From Thermoproteota archaeon (GTDB lineage: Archaea > Korarchaeota > Korarchaeia > Korarchaeales > Korarchaeaceae), in assembly GCA_003661265.1 (NCBI GenBank), contig QMVU01000056.1, forward strand, positions 1 through 7,176: 7,176 bases of DNA. The letters are read 5' to 3'. Position numbers and translations under genes: made by a program. Each line of letters opens with the position of its first letter. Position 1 is the first letter of the stretch. Positions 1-6,695 of this stretch are shown one piece after another. The notes beneath the pieces are model-generated. The model was not told the origin of the DNA and ran no database searches. It was given only the letters and a program-made list of their open reading frames with translations.

Positions 1-3000
1 ACCAAGATAGAAGCCGTTGTAGATCCAAATAACCTTGTTTTTGAGGAATCTGAGGAAAACAACGTGTTCTCCTACGTTTGCTCAGCAATTAAGGATTGCA
101 ACATGCCCGACCTCTTCATCTCAGGGGATGAGGTCGGGATCTCCCTTCACAGGGCTGGAAGCGGGAGGATAGGGGTCTCAATCTCAGGGTACGTTCACAA
201 CATCGGGTTCGCCCCCTCAGGGGAGTATAGCGTTGAGATAAGGGCCGGAGACTTTGTAGAGAAGTTCCCAATGCCTAGCTTGGGACGAGACGAGACCGGC
301 ATCTTTAGCAGGAGCCTCTCACTACCTATAGATGGATTTAACGGGGAGATAACAATTATCGTAGATCCAGAGGGGTCCGTTAAGGAGCTTGACGAAGAAA
401 ACAACATGGTGGTCCTCAGGGCACCCCTAAGCTTTGGAGCGGATTTCACAATAGAGCTCGGCGAGATCTCCAGCGGAACCCTGACCCCTGGTTCAACCGC
501 CATGATAAGGTTTATCGTGAGGAACATCGGTGATCCGATAGACCCTTCCCTCTGGGACGGGTTGTACGTCGAGTTCCACACCAGCCTCGGGCAGAACTAT
601 CACCTTCTCCTTCTACCAGAGACCTACCTGCTTCAAGACGGGTTGCAGGTTTGGGAAGGTTACATAGAGGTGGAATTGCCCCCGGGAGCCGACGCCATCG
701 TGGACGGGATTGAGATAACGGCCTCCGTCAACTTGGATGAGAAGTACGCTGTACCTGAGGTGAACACAGAAAACAACATTGACACAAGGTTCTATCCCCT
801 ATCCGTCCTATATTATGACTTGGAGCTGTCAAGCGTCACCTGCGACGAGATAATTGAGGGGGATGGCTTCAACATATATTACGAGATAAAGAACGCTGGA
901 ACCTCCTCCATCACAGAGGAGACCCTGATAACCTTGAAGGTTGACATGGGAGGTCTTCACGTAGATGTTCAAGTTCCCGCTGGGGTTATGACCCCTGGTT
1001 CGACATACGAAGGGATATATCAGGTAAAGAGCGAGGACTGGGATCAGATCCTGAGCACAGGAACTCCGAGTGAGCTTAGATTGGAGATCTCAACGGATCT
1101 AGACGAAGTATTCACCGAAAACAATGTGTACGTTCTGTCGCTGGATCTTGCCCCCGATCTCGCGATAGAGTTCGAGGAGGAGGTTGAGGCGATAACTGGG
1201 GTAGAATTCACGGTTCACCTAGTGGTTAGTAACCTAGGCAACATCGAGTCAAGCCCAACAAAGATCAAGGTGTGGATAGAGGATGAGGAAGGTTATCTGG
1301 TGAAATCTACCGAAGTTGACTTCGATAGCTTGGAGCCTTACTCTAGCGAGTACGTAGATGTTGACTTCAGCCCTACCCCTTACTCAGGGCCAATTACTGC
1401 GTATGCCAAGATATTCCAGGTGGAAAATGAGAACAACATCGATAACAACTGCTGTTCAATAAGCGGAGTGGTCATCGGGAACAACCCGCCCATCTTAGAG
1501 GGGATCTCCAGACACAGGACTGAGGAAGGCGTTGGAGTTGATGCACCAAGCCTTGTTGGGCTCTCATTATTCGAGGGAACCGTTCCCTTCCTCCTGGAGG
1601 GAGAAGGGGACATCCTGATCTTCAAGATATACGATCCAGATGAGGGGGACTACGTCGATTGGATAAAGCTGGAAGGAACGGTTGGAGACTCATACAACAG
1701 CATCACAAAGACCACTTACGGATACAATCCATCCTACGTGCCTTTCTGGCCGAAGTCCGAGCTTGGGATAACGGAGGAAGGAGTATATCAGGTCACGGTA
1801 ACGCTTTGCGATTCCAGGGGCCTGGAGTCGGAATTCACCGTAACGCTGATCGCCCTTGAGATTCCGGAGCTAGAGGTCGTCTCAGTTGACGTGGAGCAGC
1901 CTAAAGACCTTTGGTCTGAGCAGGCGGATGATAGGATGGTAAAGGTTCAAATAACGGTCCAGAACCCCTCTTCAATCGATTCCTCGGTGTACGCGAGGTG
2001 GAAGTACCTCCCATACGACCTCTTGACCCATCTTCCAGAGGATTACGGGGACCCCTCAGAGTTCAAGGAGCTGGGGACTGTGCCAGCAGGGGAAACTGGG
2101 GTCTTTGAGGCGTTAATTCCAGCCTCGATCTTCGATTGGGAGAGCCTAACGTGGTATCCAGACTATTCCTCTATAGTTGCGGGAACCTTCCAGTTCGGCT
2201 ACTTGGAGATAGCATGTGGAAACCCCTCAAGCGAGTTCGAGGCCCTTAGGCTCCTGCAGGAACAGCAAATAGAGATAGATGTCCTTCACTGCACGAGGTT
2301 CTATGCGTACGTAACTGGTCTTCTGGGTGACGAAAACGGAAATGGCGTGCTAGAAGGAGGAGAAAAGCATAATCTAAGTGTACAGCTTTGTTATGCCTCC
2401 CATTATGGCATATCAGAGATAGTCGGAGTGGAGTGGTGGGAAGTTGCGCCTCCCATAAGGCAAAAGGCGAAGAAGGCAACTAATTTCAACCAGCTTATGG
2501 GAAGCGGTTCCTACTCAGGCTTCTACAGCGTTGAACTGAGTTTTGGTTTCTGGGGACAGACAGTTAACTACGAAGGAAACTACTATGTGGTTCCCGTAGT
2601 TAGATGGAGGGACAGTAATGGGGTTGAGCACAGTTCAATATCCTACAGTCCAAAGAGCGGGAGTATAGAGGTAGTTCCCCTTCAAACTTTGTTCAGGGTA
2701 ACCCAAGAAGAAGTCTCAGGTATGCGAAAGTATCGGGAGGTACGACTTGGGATTACGTATTTGGGAACCTCCCCAAAGACGGTCGTGTTCAAGGCGGATT
2801 ATGATTCGCCCAACGTTGCCTTCTACCAGAACCAAGTATTCCTTTCCACGAGGACCCATACATTCCAGAGTCAGTACGAAATCTGCCCACTTAGAATTGC
2901 CTTTGACTTCGTTGGGAGCTGGCCCGAAAAGATAAACCTATACGTGATGGAGGTCAATCAAGAGGATTCCAGCACGACCTACTCACCCCTAATGGTAATA

Positions 3001-3597
3001 GAGGTGGAGGTTCCGTACGCCCGATGTCAACACTCATCGGGCTATAGGGGGTGTGCTCATGGCTGGCGCTTCAGTAATTGGGGAGAGGGCTACTGCTCTG
3101 GCATGTGCATGACGAGCCTTGAGCTCTACAGGGATGGGAAAAAGGCCATAAATTACAATAAAAATGATCCATACCCGATCCCGGATCCTAGCTATTTGGC
3201 AACTCATTGGGGACAATCTCCAACATGCGGGGAGGAGATAATGCATAAGCATTGGTGGTTCTCAACCTATTTCCTTGCGAGACATCTTACGATCCTTGAG
3301 TGGTTGAGCATCATCAACACACTTTACTACGGTGTGAAGAGGGTAACCTTCCTCTACTCTGGGCTCCAAGAGGGGCATTCAATAGTTGTTTCTTCCTGCG
3401 TGCATCCAGATGGAACAGACACATATTACTTCTATGGATACGATCCGAACACCCCTCTATATGATCCGGACGGTCCAAGCCGAGGATACAGTTCAGATTT
3501 TCTCGATGGCGTAGTGACCCCAGTTCTATGGACTCAGGGATTCGGATTCCAGACGGCTTCTGGAACCGTCTACATAGTCGACATAGGATTTCCCTGA
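1..3597 (+). CDS. Giant CARDB-repeat secreted protein with C-terminal papain/C39-like cysteine peptidase domain (5' end missing)
   Basis: The frame is open from base 1, so the true start lies upstream. Residue numbers here count from base 1 (1198 residues visible). At least five CARDB-type beta-sandwich repeats are seen, each ending in an acidic E-x-N-N strand: a partial one at 1-26, then about 35-142, 147-262, 272-380 and 384-485. Next are an Ig/cadherin-like domain (about 494-620, with DPDEGD at 545-550) and further beta-sandwich regions (621-1005). These include a Ca-binding-like loop, DENGNGVLEGGE, at 777-788. The last 190 residues differ: GYCSGM with Cys1032, EGHSIVV with His1126, and YGYDPN with Asp1148 match the Cys/His/Asp order of papain-like and C39-like peptidases. 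CARDB repeats typically occur in extracellular archaeal and bacterial proteins and mediate adhesion or display. No C-terminal membrane helix is visible, so any anchor would be N-terminal. The repeats are clear; peptidase activity is inferred from motifs. The next gene begins 16 bases downstream. Confidence 0.85.
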   Translation, partial: TKIEAVVDPNNLVFEESEENNVFSYVCSAIKDCNMPDLFISGDEVGISLHRAGSGRIGVSISGYVHNIGFAPSGEYSVEIRAGDFVEKFPMPSLGRDETGIFSRSLSLPIDGFNGEITIIVDPEGSVKELDEENNMVVLRAPLSFGADFTIELGEISSGTLTPGSTAMIRFIVRNIGDPIDPSLWDGLYVEFHTSLGQNYHLLLLPETYLLQDGLQVWEGYIEVELPPGADAIVDGIEITASVNLDEKYAVPEVNTENNIDTRFYPLSVLYYDLELSSVTCDEIIEGDGFNIYYEIKNAGTSSITEETLITLKVDMGGLHVDVQVPAGVMTPGSTYEGIYQVKSEDWDQILSTGTPSELRLEISTDLDEVFTENNVYVLSLDLAPDLAIEFEEEVEAITGVEFTVHLVVSNLGNIESSPTKIKVWIEDEEGYLVKSTEVDFDSLEPYSSEYVDVDFSPTPYSGPITAYAKIFQVENENNIDNNCCSISGVVIGNNPPILEGISRHRTEEGVGVDAPSLVGLSLFEGTVPFLLEGEGDILIFKIYDPDEGDYVDWIKLEGTVGDSYNSITKTTYGYNPSYVPFWPKSELGITEEGVYQVTVTLCDSRGLESEFTVTLIALEIPELEVVSVDVEQPKDLWSEQADDRMVKVQITVQNPSSIDSSVYARWKYLPYDLLTHLPEDYGDPSEFKELGTVPAGETGVFEALIPASIFDWESLTWYPDYSSIVAGTFQFGYLEIACGNPSSEFEALRLLQEQQIEIDVLHCTRFYAYVTGLLGDENGNGVLEGGEKHNLSVQLCYASHYGISEIVGVEWWEVAPPIRQKAKKATNFNQLMGSGSYSGFYSVELSFGFWGQTVNYEGNYYVVPVVRWRDSNGVEHSSISYSPKSGSIEVVPLQTLFRVTQEEVSGMRKYREVRLGITYLGTSPKTVVFKADYDSPNVAFYQNQVFLSTRTHTFQSQYEICPLRIAFDFVGSWPEKINLYVMEVNQEDSSTTYSPLMVIEVEVPYARCQHSSGYRGCAHGWRFSNWGEGYCSGMCMTSLELYRDGKKAINYNKNDPYPIPDPSYLATHWGQSPTCGEEIMHKHWWFSTYFLARHLTILEWLSIINTLYYGVKRVTFLYSGLQEGHSIVVSSCVHPDGTDTYYFYGYDPNTPLYDPDGPSRGYSSDFLDGVVTPVLWTQGFGFQTASGTVYIVDIGFP

Positions 3598-3603
3598 CCA
3601 AGC

Positions 3604-3609
3604 AGGTGA
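3604..3609 (+). promoter_or_regulatory. Shine-Dalgarno site for the propeller gene
   Basis: AGGTGA lies 4 bases before the ATG at 3614, inside the 16-base gap after the upstream stop. It is complementary to the CACCU core of archaeal 16S rRNA. It fixes the start and supports translation from a shared mRNA with the CARDB/peptidase gene, in contrast to the apparently leaderless genes elsewhere in the window. Confidence 0.7.
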
Positions 3610-3613
3610 TTTT

Positions 3614-4714
3614 ATGAGGAAGGTTTTCCTAGCCATAATCGTTCTGTTCGTCGCAGCAACCCTCTTGTACGTGAGCCTAGGGAGGAGAGCTGGGATTTCG
3701 GAGGAAGTGGAGGTAAACTGGAGCACTTTCAGGGGGGACTTCAAAAGGTCAGGTCTTTACAGGGATAGCCTCAAACCCCCTCTCTCTTTAATCAGGAAGA
3801 TTGAGGTCAACGGGACCATGACCTGTCCGTGCGGATACGAAGATAAGGTCTACGTAGTCGCAGGGATGGAGGTCATCTGCCTCAAGGACATGCAGGTCCT
3901 GTGGAATAGAAGCCTTCTCTCTACATCCTTCTGCCCTCCAACGATTTATGAAGGACTACTCTTCCTTGGAGGTGAGGATGGGGTAATCAGGGCCTACAAC
4001 GGGAGCAGCGGGGAGTTGCTATGGTCTGTTCCGACGAGGTTCAGGGTTAGAACTTCCCCAGCCTGCTGGAGGGGGGAGGCGATATTCTGCACCTATGAGG
4101 GAAGCGTTTTCGCCCTGAACATAAGCAACGGGAACCAGCTATGGGGCTTCTCGACGGACTACCACATAACAGCCTCACCCCTAGTTTACAAAGGCCTGGC
4201 GATAATTTCGTCTCAGGATCACAGGATTTACTGCCTAAACGCAAGCACAGGGGCCCTTTGCTGGAGCCTGGACTTGGGATACAGGGTAGAGCATACCCCC
4301 TGCCTCCTAGGGGACGTGCTCTTCGTCCCATGCGGGAGGAGCCTCCAGGCCATCGATCTGCATGGCAGGAAACTGTGGGAGTACAGGGCAACCAGAGGTA
4401 TAACGTGCTCCCCAGCAACTAACGGGGAAAGGGTCATCTTTTGCTTTGAGAAGAAAGTGGCATGCCTTAACACATCAGGGAAAATGCTCTGGAGCTCTGA
4501 AATGGATTCAAGGACGACTTGCGCCCCCATCCTCGTTGGGGACATGGTATTCATCTGCCCAGGAACGGGTCACCTGTACTGCCTCAGCCTAGAGGGCGAA
4601 CTCCTCTGGGAGGATGAGGTTGGGGTTCACCCGGTCCAGTCCTTAGCTGTATTCAACGGACTTCTGCTAGTTCCATCCGAAGACGGGCTTCTGATCCTTG
4701 GCTCTGGGGGATAA
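3614..4714 (+). CDS. Membrane-anchored PQQ-type beta-propeller protein, cysteine-rich
   Basis: 366 residues. Residues 4-22 form one hydrophobic segment after M-R-K, a signal peptide or N-terminal anchor placing the rest outside the cell. WSTFRGDFKRSG (36-47) is the W-x-x-F-R-G-D opening seen in many PQQ-like repeat proteins. About eight blade repeats follow, with the typical 'V-Y/F-V-x-x-x-D/G-x-x-x-x-x-L-N/D-x-x-x-G-x-x-L-W' pattern. Tryptophan ends of blades are at 97, 137, 177, 217, 255, 293 and 332, and a final half blade (350-362) probably closes the ring with the N-terminal strand. Such propellers are BamB-like scaffolds or, less often, quinoprotein enzymes. I see no basis for assigning PQQ binding, so a scaffold or binding role is more likely. 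It has 16 cysteines, many at equivalent blade positions, which is unusual. The 16-base spacing and Shine-Dalgarno site argue for an operon with the CARDB/peptidase gene, so the two may work together at the cell surface. Confidence 0.85.
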   Translation: MRKVFLAIIVLFVAATLLYVSLGRRAGISEEVEVNWSTFRGDFKRSGLYRDSLKPPLSLIRKIEVNGTMTCPCGYEDKVYVVAGMEVICLKDMQVLWNRSLLSTSFCPPTIYEGLLFLGGEDGVIRAYNGSSGELLWSVPTRFRVRTSPACWRGEAIFCTYEGSVFALNISNGNQLWGFSTDYHITASPLVYKGLAIISSQDHRIYCLNASTGALCWSLDLGYRVEHTPCLLGDVLFVPCGRSLQAIDLHGRKLWEYRATRGITCSPATNGERVIFCFEKKVACLNTSGKMLWSSEMDSRTTCAPILVGDMVFICPGTGHLYCLSLEGELLWEDEVGVHPVQSLAVFNGLLLVPSEDGLLILGSGG

Positions 4715-4725
4715 CCCCATTTTTT
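4706..4725 (+). terminator. Probable transcription terminator of the CARDB-propeller operon
   Basis: A GGGG/CCCC stem (4707-4710 with 4715-4718) with a four-base ATAA loop overlaps the TAA stop and is followed, after one base, by six T's (4720-4725). The oligo-T stretch alone is a typical archaeal termination signal. The stem is only four pairs but pure G/C. Confidence 0.55.
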
Positions 4726-4790
4726 GAGAATGTCTAGACTAGAACTAGCCATTGGATGAAGGAATTCGAGAGCTGGCCCAGATCTAGCCT

Positions 4791-4845
4791 TCAGGAGAGG
4801 TCTTAGGAACCTCTCCTAACCTAGTGCGCTCATTGATCAGGAGAG
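4791..4845 (+). repeat. Operator-like cluster: three AGGAGAG copies, two as a 9-bp perfect inverted repeat
   Basis: AGGAGAGGT (4793-4801) and ACCTCTCCT (4809-4817) form a perfect 9-bp inverted repeat around a seven-base spacer. The 9-mer TCAGGAGAG at 4791-4799 recurs directly at 4837-4845, ending five bases before the TATA-like box of the radical SAM gene. Placement beside a promoter suggests binding sites for a dimeric regulator. A hairpin in read-through RNA from the upstream operon is the alternative, but no T-run follows it. Confidence 0.45.
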
Positions 4846-4857
4846 CAAACATTTAAT
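4846..4857 (+). promoter_or_regulatory. Archaeal TATA/BRE promoter of the radical SAM gene
   Basis: ATTTAAT (4851-4857) is centred about 28 bases before the ATG at 4882, with a purine/A-rich BRE-like stretch CAAAC just upstream (4846-4850). That spacing puts the transcription start at or next to the ATG, so the mRNA is probably leaderless. No Shine-Dalgarno site is properly spaced. Confidence 0.55.
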
Positions 4858-4881
4858 GAGATCCACGCACAGGAAATTAGG

Positions 4882-6018
4882 ATGTGCACGCAGTACATCG
4901 AGTACAAGCCTAGGCGCGTTCTGAACGTTTACAAACACTGTGACGGCGCGTGGTTCTGGAACAGGTATTCCGCAAATCCATACGTAGGGTGCGAGTACGG
5001 ATGCGAGTACTGTTACTTCAGGGCTAAGAGGTACTTCCGCTTTGACTGGGACTTCTCCGAAGTCATAAAGGTGAAGGTGAACGCCCCAATCCTTCTGAGA
5101 AAGGAACTATCGAAAGTTAAGAAGGACATAACAATGCTTGGCTTTTATCAGCCAGTAGAGGTGAAGTACCGGCTGATAAGGAGCATGCTGGAAGTTTGTG
5201 CTGAACTAGGATTCCCAGTTCACATGAACGAGAAGTCGGACCTGATACTGAGGGATTTAGACGTTTTGAAGGAGATAAATGAGAGGTCTTGGGCCTGCGT
5301 GACCTTTAGCATAATAACGAAGAGAAAAAGCCTCAGAATATGGGAGCCAAAGGCTCCTAGCGTAGAGAAGAGATTTGAGGCGATGAAGGAAATAAGTGGT
5401 GCTGGGATAACGACAGGAACGGCCCTAATACCAGTTCTTCCATTCATCTACGATGATGACGAGAACATAGAGGAGATAGTGAGGGAAACTGCGGAGAGTG
5501 GAGGAAAGTACGTTATAGGAGGCTCTCTCACCCTAGGATCCCCGCTTACAGAGCACTATCTCTCCATACTAAGGGAAAACTGGCCCGATCTCGTTGAGCC
5601 AACGGTGAAGTTGTTTTCTTCATGGAAGAAAGGCAGGGAAAAGGCTGATTACCCCAAAGTAGGAGACGTCCCAGATCCAGCATATCAAGCAAAGCTTGGA
5701 AGGAAGGTAAAGGAGATCTGCGAGAGGTATGGACTCTCAGATAGGATAGAGAGACCTCTCCACATTTATCCCCCCGAAATTAGATCAAACAAGGCTGTGG
5801 CAAATTACCTCTTTGAGAGGACCTATAGGCTTGAATTGGAGGGCGCGCCTCCACATAAAATATGGGCATATAGGAAGGCAGCATGGACCATAGATGAGAT
5901 GGAGATCAGCCTAAAGAATTTGCTGGATGAGAGGGGATTCGATGGACTGCTTTCCCTCCCGAATGTGGGAAAGAAGATTGCTAAGGAGATCCTACAGGTT
6001 CTGAAGGAAGTCGATTAG
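4882..6018 (+). CDS. SPL-family radical SAM protein with C-terminal helix-hairpin-helix domain (DNA repair photolyase-like)
   Basis: 378 residues. NPYVGCEYGCEYCYFR holds the C-x3-C-x2-C cluster motif (Cys37, Cys41, Cys44), which binds the 4Fe-4S cluster that cleaves S-adenosylmethionine. The preceding 'W-F-W-N-R-Y-S-x-N-P-Y' context is typical of the spore photoproduct lyase-like group (COG1533, 'DNA repair photolyase'). GFYQPVE and the later TGTALIPVLPFI stretch fit the TIM-barrel body. Residues about 320-378 look like the Pol-beta/PolX-type helix-hairpin-helix unit: an I-W-A-Y-R-K-A-A-W-T-I helix (327-337), then LPNVGKKIAKEIL (359-371) with the G-x-G-K-like hairpin. A DNA-binding module beside a radical SAM core favours a nucleic-acid substrate, but the reaction cannot be named; most members of this family are uncharacterised. 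The ATG at 4882 is chosen for its TATA box and because the family motif begins shortly after. The gene is monocistronic by appearance. Confidence 0.85.
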   Translation: MCTQYIEYKPRRVLNVYKHCDGAWFWNRYSANPYVGCEYGCEYCYFRAKRYFRFDWDFSEVIKVKVNAPILLRKELSKVKKDITMLGFYQPVEVKYRLIRSMLEVCAELGFPVHMNEKSDLILRDLDVLKEINERSWACVTFSIITKRKSLRIWEPKAPSVEKRFEAMKEISGAGITTGTALIPVLPFIYDDDENIEEIVRETAESGGKYVIGGSLTLGSPLTEHYLSILRENWPDLVEPTVKLFSSWKKGREKADYPKVGDVPDPAYQAKLGRKVKEICERYGLSDRIERPLHIYPPEIRSNKAVANYLFERTYRLELEGAPPHKIWAYRKAAWTIDEMEISLKNLLDERGFDGLLSLPNVGKKIAKEILQVLKEVD

Positions 6019-6022
6019 AGAA

Positions 6023-6361
6023 TCAATCCTTCCATAGGGTGAGTATTGAGCCGATTAGTGTGAATATTGTGACTGGTAAAGCGGGTTTGAATAAAAGAGA
6101 TACGATGAACATCAATATTCCTATGGCTGCCCCTACTTTCTGGGCTTTTCTTGATTCGGATTTCAGGAGCAGAGTAGGCAGGAGGGAGACAACTCCAACT
6201 ATGAAAAAGATGACGATGAACATGAGACCAAAGATAGCTCCTAAGAGAGCGCCAAGTCCGGTCGAGCCGTAAGCTGTCAGGAATATCACAACACCTAATA
6301 TGCTGAGAAGGAAGGCTACAATCGTCCCAATTGCTGATATGTGCCAACCCCTTAACTTCAT
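6023..6361 (-). CDS. Small four-helix membrane protein of unknown function
   Basis: 112 residues from the ATG at 6361. I do not recognise the family. Four hydrophobic segments are visible: about 8-30, 36-66 (long and Gly-rich at its start), 76-91 and 94-110. The basic stretch K-S-E-S-R-K-A-Q-K (67-75) between the second and third, and the basic N-terminus MKLR, predict both termini inside the cell. The ATG is preferred over a TTG seven codons earlier (6382), because the TTG touches the T-rich box at 6383-6391 that would serve as the promoter about 25 bases before the ATG. The stop lies 4 bases from the stop of the radical SAM gene, which runs the opposite way. Third bases favour A/T, consistent with a chromosomal gene. 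A simple structural or transport-related role is possible, but nothing in the sequence points to a substrate. Confidence 0.7.
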   Translation of the reverse strand: MKLRGWHISAIGTIVAFLLSILGVVIFLTAYGSTGLGALLGAIFGLMFIVIFFIVGVVSLLPTLLLKSESRKAQKVGAAIGILMFIVSLLFKPALPVTIFTLIGSILTLWKD

Positions 6362-6382
6362 CCGATAAACTTGTTCAGTCAA

Positions 6383-6392
6383 GATAAAAAGC
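6383..6392 (-). promoter_or_regulatory. T-rich element: promoter of the membrane-protein gene and possible terminator of the MoaD-like gene
   Basis: Read on the minus strand this is GCTTTTTATC. It sits two bases after the MoaD-like stop and about 25 bases before the ATG at 6361. The spacing fits an archaeal TATA box with a leaderless start. The five-T run right after a stop codon also fits oligo-T termination, so it may do both jobs. Confidence 0.45.
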
Positions 6393-6393
6393 G

Positions 6394-6663
6394 TTAACCT
6401 CCTCCAACAGGAGGGAATATAACTATGAGATCCCCGTCCCTGACCTTTTCATCGGGCTTTGGCCACCTCTGGTCCCTCATCAGGTGAAATCCCCTCTTTA
6501 AGGTGCCATCACCATTCAATAACCTTTTCTTAAGCCTAGGTTTAACTCTAGCCAACTCTTTTACAGCATCCAAGATTGTGGAGCCCTCTGGTATCTGAAC
6601 CACGACTTCTGAGGCGCCTGCCTCTTCCCTGAATATGGAAAAGAGTTTGAACCTTACTTTCAT
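6394..6663 (-). CDS. MoaD/ThiS-family ubiquitin-like sulfur carrier
   Basis: 89 residues, the usual size for MoaD. MKVRFKLFSIFREEAG at the N-terminus is the first beta-hairpin of the beta-grasp fold. G-S-T-I-L-D-A-V-K-E-L (28-38) is the helix opening, and D-G-D-L-I-V-I-F-P-P-V-G-G-G closes the chain. The terminal Gly-Gly is what a MoeB/ThiF/UbaA-type E1 enzyme adenylates and loads with sulfur for molybdopterin or tungstopterin synthesis. Archaeal relatives (SAMPs) are also conjugated to proteins or used in tRNA thiolation, so the pathway is not settled here. F-P-P-V-G-G-G favours MoaD over ThiS, but no moaE or E1 gene is in the window. ATG at 6663 is chosen because it gives the canonical N-terminus and has a TATA box about 28 bases upstream. 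The chain ends in three glycines rather than two, and the middle is extended (NGDGTLKRG) as in many archaeal members. Confidence 0.85.
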   Translation of the reverse strand: MKVRFKLFSIFREEAGASEVVVQIPEGSTILDAVKELARVKPRLKKRLLNGDGTLKRGFHLMRDQRWPKPDEKVRDGDLIVIFPPVGGG

Positions 6664-6685
6664 CCCCTGCTACCTTCCAATGAGG

Positions 6686-6695
6686 ATTTAAATAT
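6686..6695 (-). promoter_or_regulatory. TATA box of the MoaD-like gene
   Basis: ATATTTAAAT on the minus strand, preceded by GAAAC as a possible BRE, is centred about 28 bases before the ATG at 6663. It predicts a transcript that starts at or near the start codon. It overlaps the end of the upstream open frame, whose TAA stop is at 6688-6690. Confidence 0.6.

Noticed and set aside
64..66. GTG as a start codon for the CARDB protein
   Set aside because: The frame is open to base 1 and residues 1-26 already show the end of a CARDB repeat (V-D-P-N-N ... E-E-N-N), so this GTG is an internal valine.
3614..4714. Quinoprotein dehydrogenase for the propeller gene
   Set aside because: It is shorter than those enzymes (about 500-600 residues) and I see no PQQ-binding or calcium-site residues beyond the generic repeat motif.
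4715..4881. A small gene or structured RNA in the gap before the radical SAM gene
   Set aside because: No open frame of note. The only structure is the 9-bp inverted repeat, better explained as an operator or simple hairpin.
6039..6272. Plus-strand open frame of 77 codons opposite the membrane-protein gene
   Set aside because: It mirrors the minus-strand gene, whose four hydrophobic segments are coherent. The plus-strand reading is Met/Lys/Pro-rich without structure, and no promoter is seen.
6362..6382. TTG start at 6382 for the small membrane protein
   Set aside because: It abuts the likely TATA element; the ATG at 6361 has correct promoter spacing and a better basic N-terminus.
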